From Metabacillus schmidteae (GTDB taxonomy: Bacteria; Bacillota; Bacilli; Bacillales; Bacillaceae): DNA of 64,000 nucleotides. Both the position numbers and the translations under genes were made by a program. Numbering within the stretch: the first letter of the stretch is position 1; each line of letters begins with the position of its first letter. Shown here in pieces: positions 42,670 to 52,590 of the stretch. The stretch is from contig NZ_CAESCH010000003.1 of NCBI RefSeq assembly GCF_903166545.1, forward strand, positions 1-64,000. The letters are read 5' to 3'. The notes below the pieces were generated by a model. It was not told where the DNA came from. It did not search any database and saw only the letters and a list, made by a program, of their open reading frames with translations.

Positions 42670-42825
42670 TTATAACATGCTACGGCACTCATTGATGCAC
42701 TCTTGCAAGTCTCTTGAAGCGTGTTGTAAACGTTCATTGTTCATCTTGGTCATAGCGTTGTTTAAGTGTCTTAGCGCACTTTCACACTCATTAATACATT
42801 CTTGGAGTTGTTGTTTGTTATCCAT
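42670..42825 (-). CDS. 51-aa Cys-containing helical protein downstream of copA
   Basis: AAGGAGGGATTATCC precedes ATG 42825 on the minus strand. The product contains two copies of the same motif, ECINECESAL and ECINECRSML, at either end of a helical hairpin. The four Cys resemble the CxxxC spacing of Csp-type copper stores in miniature. It is the last gene of the copA transcript, 105 bases downstream. The copper-binding role is inference; the sequence symmetry is seen directly. Confidence 0.6.
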   Translation of the reverse strand: MDNKQQLQECINECESALRHLNNAMTKMNNERLQHASRDLQECINECRSML

Positions 42826-42929
42826 GGATAATCCCTCCTTTCCAAATATTTATTGTTAACGCTAAGTAAGAAATTATTCGTTTGCACTATTTCCGTTTTA
42901 GTTATAGTGACACGTATATTATGCTGTGG

Positions 42930-45338
42930 TTAGATTTTTACATTTTTTAATCTAAGAGCATTTGTAACAACAGTAACAGAGCTAAATGCCATTGCAGCTC
43001 CTGCAACCCAAGGAGCTAACAAGCCAAATGCAGCAATAGGCACTCCTACTGAATTATAAAAGAAAGCCCAAAAAAGATTTTGTTTGATATTTCGCATTGT
43101 TTTTCTACTTAGATTAATGGCTTGTGGAAGATGTTTCAGGTCGCCACCAACTAAAGTTACATCTGCTGTTTCAATCGCAATATCTGTACCTGTACCAATT
43201 GCAATCCCGATGTCCGCCAACGCCAGTGCGGGTGCATCGTTGATACCGTCACCGACCATTGCTACTTGTTTTCCTTCACTTTTCAATTTTTTAACCATTT
43301 CTGCTTTGTCTTCAGGTAATACCTCAGCGAAAACTTGATCAACTCCAACTAAATTAGCGATAGCTTTTGCTGTTCTTTCGTTATCACCTGTAATCATATA
43401 AACTTCAATTCCCTTGGACTTTAATTCGTTTATGGCTTCCTTTGATGATTCTTTAACTGTATCAGCTACTGCAATGATTCCTTTTAACTTATTATTTACA
43501 GCTATCAGCATGGCAGTTTTGCCTTGTTGTTCTAATTCAGCCATTTTGTTTTCATGTTCTTCAAAAGTAATCGAATGCTCCTTCATTAATTTCCTAGTTC
43601 CGATAAGAACTTTTGAATCATCTATAGTTGCTTCAATGCCATGTCCAGGAATTGCTTGAAAATCAGTTGCTTCAGGACTTATTACTTGCTTATCTTTTCC
43701 ATAATTAACAATAGCCTCTGCAAGAGGGTGTTCAGATGATTTTTCAGCTGAAATGACATATTCTAATAGCTTTTTTTCATCGTTATCTTCAAAGACAAGA
43801 AAATCTGTCACTTCCGGTTTCCCTTTTGTAATTGTACCTGTCTTATCAAGTAAAATAGCATCGATTTTATGGGTTTCTTCTAGGTATTCTCCACCTTTAA
43901 ATAAAACACCATTTTTTGCTCCTTTTCCTGTGCCGACCATAATAGACGTAGGGGTAGCGAGTCCAAGTGCACATGGGCAAGCAATCACTAAAACAGCGAT
44001 AGAAGCTTCCAATGCTTCAGCGATATTTCCTGGGTCTGCAAAGAAATACCAAGCAATAAATGTAACGATAGCAATGACGACAACAATGGGAACGAAAATA
44101 CCGGATATAATATCCGCCATCCTTTGAATAGGGGCTTTGGATCCTTGTGCTTCTTCCACAATTTTTATGATCCCTGCTAGAGCTGTATCTTTTCCTACTT
44201 TTTCAGCTTTTATTGTTAAGGTACCATTTTTATTTATCGTTGAACCTATAACAGGGTCATCTTCATTTTTTTCAACTGGAATCGATTCACCTGTTATCAT
44301 CGATTCATCAACTGCTGATTTTCCTTTGGTCACTTTTCCATCGACCGGAATTTTTTCACCAGGCTTTACAATAAGTGTTTCACCTACTTCAACCTGTTCA
44401 ATCGGAACTTTCATTTCTTCACCATTTCTAATAACCGTTGCTTCTTTTGCTTGAAGGTTCAATAGTTGCTTAATGGCTTCTGTCGTTCTTCCTTTTGATA
44501 GATGCTCAAATAGTTTCCCAAGTAAAATAAGTGTGATAATGATGGCGCTTGTTTCGTAATATAGTTCTGGCATGTACCCAGGAATTATTTGAGTTATTAT
44601 TGTTTCATACAAACTATAAAAGTAAGCAGCAGACGTACCAAGTGCAACTAGAACGTCCATGTTTGCACTTTTATTTCGTAAAGCACGATATGCCCCATTA
44701 TAAAAAGGAGCACCAATATAAAACTGGACTGGTGTTGCCAAGGCGAACTGAAACCATGGATTCATAAAAATATGAGGAACTGGTATTCCAAAGTCCCAAG
44801 GAATATGTGCAACCATCGTATATAAAAGTGGCAGGGAAAGGATAGTTGAAAGGATTATGTTTCTTTTTTTTCTTTTTAATTCAACTTCTTTATGATCCTT
44901 GCTCTCCTCTTGATCCTTTTTTAAAACTGCCTCATACCCCAAATTCTTTACCTTTTTCATAATATCTTGTATTGAAACGAGACCAGGATTGTATTCAATC
45001 GTAGCCTTTTCAGAAGCTAGATTAACAGTAGCCTTTTCGATTCCTTCCGTTTTGTTTAGTACTTTTTCAATCCTAGAAACACATGATGCACAAGTCATTC
45101 CATGAATATCTAATTCCACTTTTTCTTTGGGTACATTATATCCTAATGTTTCAATTTCTTTTATGATTTGATTTAGTGCTACTTCACTTTCATCATAGGA
45201 TATTTTCACGCTTTCTGTTGCTAAATTCACATTGGCATGAACACTTTTCATTTTATTTAATACTTTTTCAATTCTGTTTGCACAAGAAGCGCATGTCATA
45301 CCAGTAATTGAAAGAGAAAGTTCTTTTGATTGACTCAT
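42930..45338 (-). CDS. copA: Copper-exporting P1B-type ATPase CopA
   Basis: An 802-residue protein. Two N-terminal heavy-metal domains carry [13 protein letters not shown] (about residue 13) and [13 protein letters not shown] (about 81). The P-type core follows: TGES in the actuator domain, [13 protein letters not shown] with the metal-binding CPC, the phosphorylated [11 protein letters not shown] in SSEHPLAEA, and [12 protein letters not shown]. Cu(I) export from the cytosol is the expected role. No CsoR or CopZ is next to it. It runs leftward with the 51-aa Cys protein. Confidence 0.97.
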   Translation of the reverse strand: MSQSKELSLSITGMTCASCANRIEKVLNKMKSVHANVNLATESVKISYDESEVALNQIIKEIETLGYNVPKEKVELDIHGMTCASCVSRIEKVLNKTEGIEKATVNLASEKATIEYNPGLVSIQDIMKKVKNLGYEAVLKKDQEESKDHKEVELKRKKRNIILSTILSLPLLYTMVAHIPWDFGIPVPHIFMNPWFQFALATPVQFYIGAPFYNGAYRALRNKSANMDVLVALGTSAAYFYSLYETIITQIIPGYMPELYYETSAIIITLILLGKLFEHLSKGRTTEAIKQLLNLQAKEATVIRNGEEMKVPIEQVEVGETLIVKPGEKIPVDGKVTKGKSAVDESMITGESIPVEKNEDDPVIGSTINKNGTLTIKAEKVGKDTALAGIIKIVEEAQGSKAPIQRMADIISGIFVPIVVVIAIVTFIAWYFFADPGNIAEALEASIAVLVIACPCALGLATPTSIMVGTGKGAKNGVLFKGGEYLEETHKIDAILLDKTGTITKGKPEVTDFLVFEDNDEKKLLEYVISAEKSSEHPLAEAIVNYGKDKQVISPEATDFQAIPGHGIEATIDDSKVLIGTRKLMKEHSITFEEHENKMAELEQQGKTAMLIAVNNKLKGIIAVADTVKESSKEAINELKSKGIEVYMITGDNERTAKAIANLVGVDQVFAEVLPEDKAEMVKKLKSEGKQVAMVGDGINDAPALALADIGIAIGTGTDIAIETADVTLVGGDLKHLPQAINLSRKTMRNIKQNLFWAFFYNSVGVPIAAFGLLAPWVAGAAMAFSSVTVVTNALRLKNVKI

Positions 45339-45520
45339 TTATTTCACCGACTTTCCTGAACTTTAATCTTTACTTTTATTTATCCGCCATTTAATTAGTT
45401 TTAAACAACTTATACTAATAGTAATTAGAAGTTTTGAAAAAAATATGGAAAATATCAAAAAGATGTTATCGTTTCAAATTAACTATTTTGGGAAGTAATA
45501 AAATAAGGAGGAGAGTTGAA

Positions 45521-45763
45521 ATGGAAAATCAAAAAGTTGAAATATATACAACCAAAACTTGTCCAGATTGCAAAGCAGCGAAAGAGTTTCTCTCAAGTCA
45601 TTCTATTTCATATATAGAAAACGATATAGAAGATGATTCAAAAAATATGGACAACCTTATTGCATTGACTGGTAAACATATTGTACCTACTATAAAATTT
45701 GGTGATGAAGTGTTTATTGGTTTTTCAATTAATCGTGAAAAAATTGAGTCTTTGCTAACATAA
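45521..45763 (+). CDS. Glutaredoxin-family protein
   Basis: ATG 45521 follows AAGGAGGAGAG; an upstream in-frame ATG at 45434 has no site. The 80-residue protein has the active site TCPDCKAAKEFL and the cis-Pro region HIVPTIKFGDEVFIGF, a typical NrdH/glutaredoxin-like thioredoxin fold. It may restore thiols damaged by copper or cadmium. It is divergent from copA, sharing the 180-bp gap. Confidence 0.85.
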   Translation: MENQKVEIYTTKTCPDCKAAKEFLSSHSISYIENDIEDDSKNMDNLIALTGKHIVPTIKFGDEVFIGFSINREKIESLLT

Positions 45764-45781
45764 TAATGAAATTTTAAAAAT

Positions 45782-45807
45782 GGAGTCAGTATCTGATTCC
45801 TTTTTTA
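45782..45807 (+). terminator. Terminator after the glutaredoxin gene
   Basis: GGAGTCAG pairs with CTGATTCC (one G-U/mismatch), loop TAT, then TTTTTT. Confidence 0.75.
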
Positions 45808-45873
45808 ATTGTCTAATTATGATAATGGAAAGATTAATAATAGTAACTAATGTTAAAAATGACCTCCTAAATT

Positions 45874-45972
45874 TCATTTTAGTTTTTTACGTTTGTTTTG
45901 GCTGTATCTCCATATGTTCCATACTCCAAAAAGACCAACGAGAAGTGCAATTAAATATAATAATTCATCCAA
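45874..45972 (-). CDS. 32-aa single-span membrane peptide
   Basis: On the minus strand GGGGGGTG precedes TTG 45972 by six bases. The product is one helix (LLYLIALLVGLFGVWNIW) with a strongly basic tail (RYSQNKRKKLK). Such tiny membrane proteins occur in Bacillus metal loci. A rightward frame across the same bases is a shadow. Function unknown. Confidence 0.5.
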   Translation of the reverse strand: MDELLYLIALLVGLFGVWNIWRYSQNKRKKLK

Positions 45973-46039
45973 TGCATACACCCCCCAATAAATTAATAAT
46001 TATGGTAATTTTATCTTCCCCGATAGTTAAGATTTTATC

Positions 46040-46060
46040 TCCATATTTTCTTCAAACTTT
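46040..46060 (+). promoter_or_regulatory. Metal-island operator motif, copy 1
   Basis: TCCATATTTTCTTCAAACTT, an 11-bp-period direct repeat (TCCATA / TTCAAA), lies at promoter position before the 46109 gene; TAGAAT about ten bases on is a candidate -10. Three other copies share the sequence. It is the likely site for the OmpR-type regulator encoded at 47796. Confidence 0.6.
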
Positions 46061-46108
46061 TTAAATAGAATCATTCACAGTAATATTTTAAGAAAATGGT
46101 GATAAAAG

Positions 46109-46842
46109 ATGTATGAATTTTTCAATCAAATAAGTAATGTTATGATTCAACCTTTTTAAACCTTGCGCGGAGCTTTGAAAGCATACCTATCTTATTTGCG
46201 TTTTTACTTGGGATTGTTGGTGCTATGGCTCCATGCCAATTCACAGGAAATATTGGTGCAATTACTCTTTATGGAAATAAATCACTTCAAAAAGAACTTG
46301 CATGGGTTGATGTTTTCTTCTTCACCCTAGGAAAAATTTTTGTATTTACAGGTTTAGGACTTCTTGTTTGGTTTTTGGGAAGAGAATTTGAATCTCAACT
46401 TACATTATATTTTCCATGGTTTAGGAAAGTAATTGGTCCGATGTTTATTATTGTCGGTATATTCATGCTCGGCTTTATTAAGATGAAACGGACGTTAACA
46501 CTATTGGAATTACCGAAGAGATTTTTTCAAAAGGGAAAAATGGGTTCATTTTTAATGGGAGTTAGTTTTTCACTGGGTTTCTGTCCAACCATGTTTGTTT
46601 TATTTTTTGTTACATTAATGCCAATTGTTTTTTCAACGTCGTACGGGGTTGTTTTGCCTAGTTTGTTCGCAATTGGCACATCCTTACCTTTATTTCTAGC
46701 TATGTTCTTAATTTGGTATTTCGGAGCTAGTGGTGCAGTGATGAAAAAGGGAAGAAAGATTGGTCTATATATTCAAAGAGTTGCTGGTGTGATCTTGGTT
46801 GTATTAGGGGTATTGGATACAATTACCTACTGGACAATATAG
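46109..46842 (+). pseudogene. TauE/SafE or CcdA-like membrane protein gene with a one-base frameshift
   Basis: ATG 46109 opens MYEFFNQISNVMIQPF, which stops at TAA in a five-T run (about 46155). Adding one T joins it to LARSFESIPILFAFLLGIVG and AMAPCQFTGNIGAITLYGNK to 46842. The joined ~245-aa protein has six or more transmembrane segments and Cys in APCQFTG and LGFCPT, as in TauE/SafE (DsbD/CcdA-like) transporters that handle copper or thiols. The frameshift may be a sequence error because the rest is intact. Confidence 0.65.
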
Positions 46843-46846
46843 ACTC

Positions 46847-46867
46847 TCCATATTTTCTTCAAAAATA
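46847..46867 (+). promoter_or_regulatory. Metal-island operator motif, copy 2
   Basis: TCCATATTTTCTTCAAAAAT begins five bases after the stop of the TauE-like gene and upstream of ctaG. It matches copy 1 over 18 bases. Confidence 0.6.
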
Positions 46868-46899
46868 TTTGGGAAAATTATAGTGTAGAAGAGGGAAAA

Positions 46900-47799
46900 A
46901 TGATGAAACAAATTAGGGTATTTATTGGAGTATTATTATTTTCTATATTTAATCTAACAAAAAGTGTTTTAGCTCATAATGGCGTTGATGAACAAAGCAG
47001 CACAACTGACATATTTGATCAATGGAATTTTATATTAGCTGGAGCTTTGGTCGTTATTTTAGCAATTTTTATCTATCAATTTAAAAAAGATCGAGAATTT
47101 TTAAAGAAGTTTTTCTTTTTCTTTTTTGCTCTAGTCGTCTTTTATCTTGCAATGGGTAGCCCTTTACACCTATTAGGAGACCATTATTTATTTAGTGCTC
47201 ACATGTTAGAGCAATCTTTAATTTATACGGCCTTACCACCATTGCTTTTGTTAGGCTTTCCAAATCGTTTTCTTGAACCAATTATCCATTTTGGATTGGA
47301 GTACAAAATACTAAGTTTTTTAAAGTATCCATTGATTCCATTACTATTATTTAATGTGTTGTTTTCTTTTTATCACATCCCATTAATATTTAATGCGGTA
47401 ATTTCAAATAATATCTTGCATAATCTAACACATATTATTTTGACTATTACTGCTTTGTTTATGTGGGTCCCACTTATCCCAATGGTTAAGGAATTAGATA
47501 GATTAACGGATGTTCAGAAAATTGGTTATATCTTTGCAGCTGGCATTTTGTTGACTCCTGCTTGTGCCCTCATCATTTTTTCAGACCAAGCGTTTTATCC
47601 TGTATATTCAGGAGCACCACAACTATTTGGTATCCTCCCACCATTAGAAGATCAAAGAACAGGTGGAATCATAATGAAAGTGGTACAGGAAATCGTGTAT
47701 GGAACAATGATCGGCTATATTTTCTTTAAATGGGCAAGGAAAGAAAGGTTAAAAGATGTCATTCCAGTTAAATCCGTTACAGAGGTTGTGAAACAGTGA
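46900..47799 (+). CDS. ctaG: CtaG-family cytochrome c oxidase assembly protein
   Basis: A 299-residue protein with a signal-like N-terminus and about seven transmembrane helices. The CtaG family pattern is evident: MGSPLHLLGDHYLFSAHMLE, His-rich LHNLTHIILT and YHIPLIFNAV, and FSDQAFYPVYSGAP. CtaG proteins deliver copper to, or assist assembly of, caa3 oxidase. Here it sits with a two-component system in a copper island, which fits periplasmic-side copper handling. It overlaps the regulator gene by four bases. Confidence 0.85.
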   Translation: MMKQIRVFIGVLLFSIFNLTKSVLAHNGVDEQSSTTDIFDQWNFILAGALVVILAIFIYQFKKDREFLKKFFFFFFALVVFYLAMGSPLHLLGDHYLFSAHMLEQSLIYTALPPLLLLGFPNRFLEPIIHFGLEYKILSFLKYPLIPLLLFNVLFSFYHIPLIFNAVISNNILHNLTHIILTITALFMWVPLIPMVKELDRLTDVQKIGYIFAAGILLTPACALIIFSDQAFYPVYSGAPQLFGILPPLEDQRTGGIIMKVVQEIVYGTMIGYIFFKWARKERLKDVIPVKSVTEVVKQ

Positions 47800-48506
47800 A
47801 AAAAAAGGAAAGCGTCTTAGTGATCGATGATGAATGGAATATGAGGAATTTACTTAAAATTCATTTATCTACCCACTTTGAAGTCGAAGAAGCTTCAAGT
47901 GGGGTAGAAGCGTTTAGTGTACTAAAAAAAAAGAAAGTAGACTTAATAATACTGGATTTAATGATGCCTGAAGTGGATGGTTGGGAAGTTTGTAAGAAAA
48001 TAAGAGAAACAAGTCAAGTCCCAATCCTTATGCTTACAGCACGTGGAGAAATAAAGGACAAAGTTCAAGGATTTACTGTTGGCGCAGATGATTACCTTGT
48101 TAAGCCTTTTAACACAGAAGAATTACTTGTAAGAGCTAAAGCTCTTATTAGACGTTCAACGTTATCATCAGAATCTAATTTAATCTCTGATGGAGTAATT
48201 CAAATATCAGATTTGAAAATAGATCAAAAAGAAAGGCAAGTTTATATAAAAAATAACGCTTTAGAGTTAACTCCTAAGGAATATGATCTTGTTCAACTTC
48301 TCGTGTTAAATCCAAAAACAATCTTTACACGAGATATGCTTATGGATCACATTTGGGGGATTCATGACGTTCTTGATATTCGTACAGTTGACTCTCATGT
48401 TAAAAATGTACGGGAAAAGTTTCGGAAACATGATCTTTCGTTCAATCCAATAAAAACAGTTTGGGGAAAGGGGTATAAATTTCAAGCCCCTGATGAAGGA
48501 CAATGA
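47796..48506 (+). CDS. OmpR-family response regulator (metal-island regulator)
   Basis: A 236-residue protein. The receiver has the acidic pair in VIDDEWNMRN, the phospho-Asp in LIILDLMMPEVDGWEV, Thr in MLTARGE and Lys in LVKPFN. The C-terminal winged helix includes ELTPKEYDLVQLL and RTVDSHVKNVREKF. It is coupled to the kinase (ATG/TGA overlap). It probably binds the TCCATAYTTTCTTCA direct repeats before four units of the island. The copper-sensing role is inferred from context. Confidence 0.93.
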   Translation: MKKKESVLVIDDEWNMRNLLKIHLSTHFEVEEASSGVEAFSVLKKKKVDLIILDLMMPEVDGWEVCKKIRETSQVPILMLTARGEIKDKVQGFTVGADDYLVKPFNTEELLVRAKALIRRSTLSSESNLISDGVIQISDLKIDQKERQVYIKNNALELTPKEYDLVQLLVLNPKTIFTRDMLMDHIWGIHDVLDIRTVDSHVKNVREKFRKHDLSFNPIKTVWGKGYKFQAPDEGQ

Positions 48507-49906
48507 AGTGGAATAGTATTGTTGTAAAATTAGGTGCAAGTATCTTACTTCTAGTTTTAGCTATTTTACTCCCACTAGGTTTTATTATGAATCAGATCTT
48601 TTCTGGTTTTTATTTTAGCAAAGTACAGGAACAAATTGATCATTTATCAGATCGTTATGCAGATTCGATAAACTCATTAGATGAACAACACCTTAAAATG
48701 TTCGAATTGCTTGCAACCATGATCGATCAAGAAATCGTAATCGTTGATGACATGGGAATCGTTGTTGCAAATTCGGGAGTACCAAGTTTACCAAAGGGTG
48801 AAAAAATAAATTCGGATAAGTTTGACTCGCTGGCTAATAACGCTGCTTCTCAAAACGAGTATTACGATGACATAAATAATAAACGTTATTTAAGTATTGG
48901 AAAGCCAATTTATTCTGATAAGGTGTTCATCGGCGGGATCTTCGTTTTAGCTTCAATCGAAAACATGTATAAATCAGTGGATATGATAGAAAAGTCAGTG
49001 ATTTTAGCAGGAATAGGTGCTATTTTCTTAGCACTCGGTTTTACCTTTATCTTATCACGTAAATTATCAAACCCACTTTTGGAAATGGAGAAAGCAACGC
49101 GTAAAATCGCAAAAGGTGATTTAAATACTAGAGTTTCTAAACGCACAAAAGATGAAATCGGCTCATTGGCAACTGGTATAAATGATTTAGCTGTTGAATT
49201 ACACCGATACCGGTCGAATAGAAGGGAATTTCTCGCAAACATTTCGCACGAGTTAAGAACTCCAATTACGTATTTAGAGGGTTATGCAAATGCATTAGAA
49301 AATAATCTATATCAATCTGAAGAAGAAAAAAAGCAATATCTTCAAATCATACAACAAGAAGCAGTCAGAATGTCTAAATTAGTTAATGATTTGTTTGAGT
49401 TATCTAAAATGGAGGAAGGAAAGGTTGAATTACTTTTTGAGGATGTAGATTTAGTAGAAGTAGTTGAAAATGCACTTTTAAAGACAAAAATGAAAGCTAA
49501 AAGAAAAGGATTACAATTAGATTTTACTAGATTGGCCGGTATTCCTAGTATATATGCTGATGGTTTAAGAATGGAACAAATCGTTATTAATTTAATTGAA
49601 AATGCCATCCGATATACGGAAGATGGTTTGATTAAAGTTACATTATCAAGTGATTCAAATACTGTAAGGTTGACGGTTGAAGATACTGGTATTGGTATCC
49701 CAGAAGAAGATGTCCCCTTTTTATTTGAGAGATTTTATCGAGTTGAGAAATCAAGATCAAGAGAATCCGGGGGAACAGGGCTTGGTTTGGCGATTGTTAA
49801 ACATCTCGTCGAACTTCAAGGCGGGACTATTTCGGTGAAAAGCAAGGTGGGAAAAGGGACATGTTTTGAGCTTACATTCCCAATCGATAAGGGGGATGCT
49901 CAGTGA
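48503..49906 (+). CDS. Membrane sensor histidine kinase
   Basis: A 467-residue protein. Two transmembrane helices (residues ~10-32 and ~165-187) flank an extracytoplasmic sensor of about 130 residues. HAMP follows (RKLSNPLLEMEKATRKIAKG). The HisKA box is FLANISHELRTPITYLEGYA with the phospho-His; catalytic boxes are IENAIRY, DTGIGIP and GTGLGLAIVKHLV. It forms a two-component pair with the upstream regulator. The signal is probably Cu or another metal outside the membrane, inferred from neighbours. Confidence 0.95.
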   Translation: MKWNSIVVKLGASILLLVLAILLPLGFIMNQIFSGFYFSKVQEQIDHLSDRYADSINSLDEQHLKMFELLATMIDQEIVIVDDMGIVVANSGVPSLPKGEKINSDKFDSLANNAASQNEYYDDINNKRYLSIGKPIYSDKVFIGGIFVLASIENMYKSVDMIEKSVILAGIGAIFLALGFTFILSRKLSNPLLEMEKATRKIAKGDLNTRVSKRTKDEIGSLATGINDLAVELHRYRSNRREFLANISHELRTPITYLEGYANALENNLYQSEEEKKQYLQIIQQEAVRMSKLVNDLFELSKMEEGKVELLFEDVDLVEVVENALLKTKMKAKRKGLQLDFTRLAGIPSIYADGLRMEQIVINLIENAIRYTEDGLIKVTLSSDSNTVRLTVEDTGIGIPEEDVPFLFERFYRVEKSRSRESGGTGLGLAIVKHLVELQGGTISVKSKVGKGTCFELTFPIDKGDAQ

Positions 49907-50100
49907 AAAGAATTGAAGTGGTTTTATCCATTTTGTTAATTGCAGCTGGACTGATCTGTTTAACAATGTCTGGTTCATTAATGTTTAAGCAGGGAATAGA
50001 TGTTTATTTAAAAACGTTTGTTCAAATCTGTTTATGGATGGGAATCCCCATTATTTTGGTGGGAGTATTCTACTTAATGTATGGAAAAAAGAGGAGATAA
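49903..50100 (+). CDS. 65-aa two-span membrane protein
   Basis: GTG overlaps the kinase stop. There are two hydrophobic helices (VVLSILLIAAGLICLTMSGS; VQICLWMGIPIILVGVFYLM) and a basic end. It is translationally coupled in the two-component operon and lies three bases before the next gene. Function unknown. Confidence 0.6.
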   Translation: MKRIEVVLSILLIAAGLICLTMSGSLMFKQGIDVYLKTFVQICLWMGIPIILVGVFYLMYGKKRR

Positions 50101-50103
50101 ATT

Positions 50104-51294
50104 ATGAAGTTAAAATCACTATTTACATTTTTGATCGTATCTTTATTTACTATTCCGGTCGGTGTATTTGCACATGGTACCGAGGAAGAACATCGACAAG
50201 AAGTTGTTGCTAATACATTTTTAACCTCTGGCATTGTTATTTCAGCCATTTTATTAGCTATAGGGGTATTTGTATTATTTACAGTAAAGAATCGTTTAAA
50301 GACTGTTAATGTAAAAAAACAAGAAGGAAGAATCAAAAGAGATAAGTTAAACAAATGGTTAAAAATCAGCCAATGGGTTTCCCTTATATCCCTATTATCC
50401 TTTATTGTTACAGGTGCTTTTGTAATATTAAACGATAATACAAATGATGATAAAGTTGAATTTATGCATATTCATGGTTTAGGTATCACGAATGATGGAT
50501 CTGAAGTTTATATACCTGCACATGATGGCTTAAAAGTTTTTAAAAACGGTATGTGGGGTAATGCAGAGGGTGAAAAACATGACTATATGGGCTTTTCTAT
50601 GGTAGATGATGGTTTTTACAGTAGTGGACATCCAGGTGAAGGTTCTTCATTAAAAAATCCATTTGGTGTTATTAAAACGAATGACATGGGTAAAAACCTG
50701 AAGATGTTAGACTTGTACGGGGAAATTGATTTTCATGGAATGGCAGTAGGGTATCAATCACATGCGATATATGTAGTAAATCCGCAAGGAAATTCAAGAA
50801 TGGATGATACTGGATTATATTACTCAACAGATGATACTAAAACTTGGACAAAAAGTGAAATGGAAGGTCTAAGTGGTCAAATCTCAACAATAGCAGTACA
50901 CCCAACAAATGAAGCCATTGTTGCTTTAGGAACGAATGAAGGCCTTTTTGTATCACAGGACTACGGTCAATCATTTGATTCAATTTCAGATTCTCCAATA
51001 ACAGCCGTTTCGTTTTCTTTAACAGGAGAATTATTTGCTGGAAGTGTTTCTAATGAGTTTACTCTTTCTAAGTTTAATATTGAAACAAATGAAGAAACAA
51101 CATTATCAATCCCATCATTGAGTGGTGAAAATGCAATAGCCTATATTGCAGTTAATCCAAAAGATGAAAAACAGGTCATTTTTACAACATTTGAAAAAGA
51201 TATTTATATGACAAAAGATCTCGGTGGAAGTTGGAATCAAATAGCTGAAAAGGGTGAGGGGATTAATCTTAAGTCAGATACAGAAGAGGAGTGA
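50104..51294 (+). CDS. Membrane protein with BNR/sialidase-like repeat domain (F510_1955-type)
   Basis: A 396-residue protein: signal peptide (ends GVFAHGTEEEHRQ), two transmembrane helices (~35-60 and ~85-110), then an extracytoplasmic beta-propeller-like domain starting EFMHIHGLGITNDGSEVYIP with Asp-box-like repeats (GLYYSTDDTKTW, GLFVSQDYGQSF, IYMTKDLGGSW). The family is seen beside copper genes of Firmicutes and named glycosylhydrolase in some annotations, but enzymatic residues are not evident. HGTEEEHRQ might bind metal. Role unknown. Confidence 0.65.
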   Translation: MKLKSLFTFLIVSLFTIPVGVFAHGTEEEHRQEVVANTFLTSGIVISAILLAIGVFVLFTVKNRLKTVNVKKQEGRIKRDKLNKWLKISQWVSLISLLSFIVTGAFVILNDNTNDDKVEFMHIHGLGITNDGSEVYIPAHDGLKVFKNGMWGNAEGEKHDYMGFSMVDDGFYSSGHPGEGSSLKNPFGVIKTNDMGKNLKMLDLYGEIDFHGMAVGYQSHAIYVVNPQGNSRMDDTGLYYSTDDTKTWTKSEMEGLSGQISTIAVHPTNEAIVALGTNEGLFVSQDYGQSFDSISDSPITAVSFSLTGELFAGSVSNEFTLSKFNIETNEETTLSIPSLSGENAIAYIAVNPKDEKQVIFTTFEKDIYMTKDLGGSWNQIAEKGEGINLKSDTEEE

Positions 51295-51299
51295 TTATT

Positions 51300-51506
51300 A
51301 TGATGATGGGTTATGGAATGATGTTAAATATGTTATTTTGGATCGTTTTAATTGGATTTGCTATATACGGGTTTATATTACTAATTATGAAGCCATTTGA
51401 AAAAAATAACTCTAACAATGCTCTTACTATCTTAAAAGAACGCTTTGCACGTGGAGAGATTGATCCAGAGGAATATAACGAAAGGAAAAGTCTCTTGAAA
51501 GATTGA
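51300..51506 (+). CDS. SHOCT-domain small membrane protein
   Basis: ATG 51300 follows AGAGGAG; GTG 51291 is also in frame, overlapping the previous stop. One transmembrane helix is followed by LTILKERFARGEIDPEEYNE, the SHOCT motif, which in small membrane proteins may mediate assembly. It ends the operon; a hairpin follows at 51600. Confidence 0.75.
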   Translation: MMMGYGMMLNMLFWIVLIGFAIYGFILLIMKPFEKNNSNNALTILKERFARGEIDPEEYNERKSLLKD

Positions 51507-51599
51507 TTGTAACCTTCATATTAAACAAAATTAAGTTAGCTAACGTTGTAAGTTAATAGTCTTACAAAAATTAAATAAAACTATAGTAAATAGGACTAA

Positions 51600-51630
51600 A
51601 AAGGGAGAATTTGTTTCTCTCTTTTTTTCT
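51600..51630 (+). terminator. Terminator
   Basis: AGGGAGA pairs imperfectly with TCTCTCT around ATTTGTT, followed by seven T residues. Confidence 0.6.
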
Positions 51631-51705
51631 TCCTGAAAATAAAAATTCAAAGTTAGACAGACCAGAGATTGTTAGTTCTTACCTTTATTTTTAATCAGCA
51701 TTTCT

Positions 51706-51726
51706 TCCATATTTTCTCCATACTTT
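51706..51726 (+). promoter_or_regulatory. Metal-island operator motif, copy 3
   Basis: TCCATATTTTCTCCATACTT shows the direct repeat most clearly: two TCCATA units 11 bases apart. TAAAAT at about 51738 is a candidate -10 for lgt. Confidence 0.6.
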
Positions 51727-51773
51727 TTATGTACTCTCTAAAATAAAGAATAAAACATAGGAGGTCATCTAAG

Positions 51774-52565
51774 ATGGGCACAATTCAACCAATTGATCGG
51801 ATAGCATTCGAAATTGGACCTATAACAGTCTATTGGTATGGCATCATTATCGCATTTGGTGTTTTTCTAGGGCTTTATTTAGCCACAAAAGAGGCAAAGC
51901 GTGTAGGGCTAGATAAAGATATTATTGTAGATTTAATCATGTGGGCTATTCCAATTGCACTTATTAGTGCAAGAGTGTATTACGTCATTTTTAAATGGGA
52001 GTATTATTCTAAGAATCCTACAGAGATCATTGCAATTTGGGAAGGTGGCATTGCCATCCATGGTGCACTTATTGGTGCGACTATTACTGCTATTGTATTT
52101 GCTAAAAAAAGAGGAGTGTCATTTTGGAAATTAGCTGATATTATAGCTCCAAGCATTATTTTAGGGCAAGCAATAGGTCGGTGGGGAAACTTTATGAATC
52201 AAGAAGCACATGGTGGACCTGTAACTAAAGAATTTCTTGTTAACTTACAGTTACCTGATTTCATTATTAATCAAATGTTTATTAACGGGCAATATTACCA
52301 TCCAACCTTTTTATATGAATCAATTTGGAATATAGCCGGATTTATTGTTCTAATAATGTTGCGGAGAATCAACCTTCGTCAAGGTGAGTTATTTTTAAGT
52401 TATATAACCTGGTATTCTATTGGGCGTTTCATTATTGAAGGGATGCGAACAGATAGTCTGATGTTAACGGAAACACTAAGAATGGCGCAATTTATTTCTA
52501 TTGTGTTAGTTATTTGTAGTTTACTGATCTTAGTTTATCGAAGAAAAGCAGTGCATACTCAATAA
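51774..52565 (+). CDS. lgt: Prolipoprotein diacylglyceryl transferase (plasmid copy)
   Basis: A 263-residue membrane protein. Lgt signatures: [51 protein letters not shown], and [17 protein letters not shown] with the conserved Arg/Asn/Glu; seven transmembrane helices are predicted. It transfers diacylglyceryl to lipobox Cys. Under the metal-island motif it may support lipoproteins of the island or compensate when the host enzyme is limiting. AGGAGGTCATCTAAG precedes ATG. Confidence 0.95.
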   Translation: MGTIQPIDRIAFEIGPITVYWYGIIIAFGVFLGLYLATKEAKRVGLDKDIIVDLIMWAIPIALISARVYYVIFKWEYYSKNPTEIIAIWEGGIAIHGALIGATITAIVFAKKRGVSFWKLADIIAPSIILGQAIGRWGNFMNQEAHGGPVTKEFLVNLQLPDFIINQMFINGQYYHPTFLYESIWNIAGFIVLIMLRRINLRQGELFLSYITWYSIGRFIIEGMRTDSLMLTETLRMAQFISIVLVICSLLILVYRRKAVHTQ

Positions 52566-52590
52566 AAATAAGACATTTTAAGGTGTGTTC

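Noticed and set aside
42578..42859. Rightward 93-codon ORF
   Set aside because: It has no ribosome binding site and is antisense to the 51-aa ECINEC protein, which has AAGGAGGG and internal symmetry.
45780..46064. Rightward 94-codon ORF
   Set aside because: It begins in the glutaredoxin terminator and has no ribosome binding site; the leftward 32-aa peptide is better supported.
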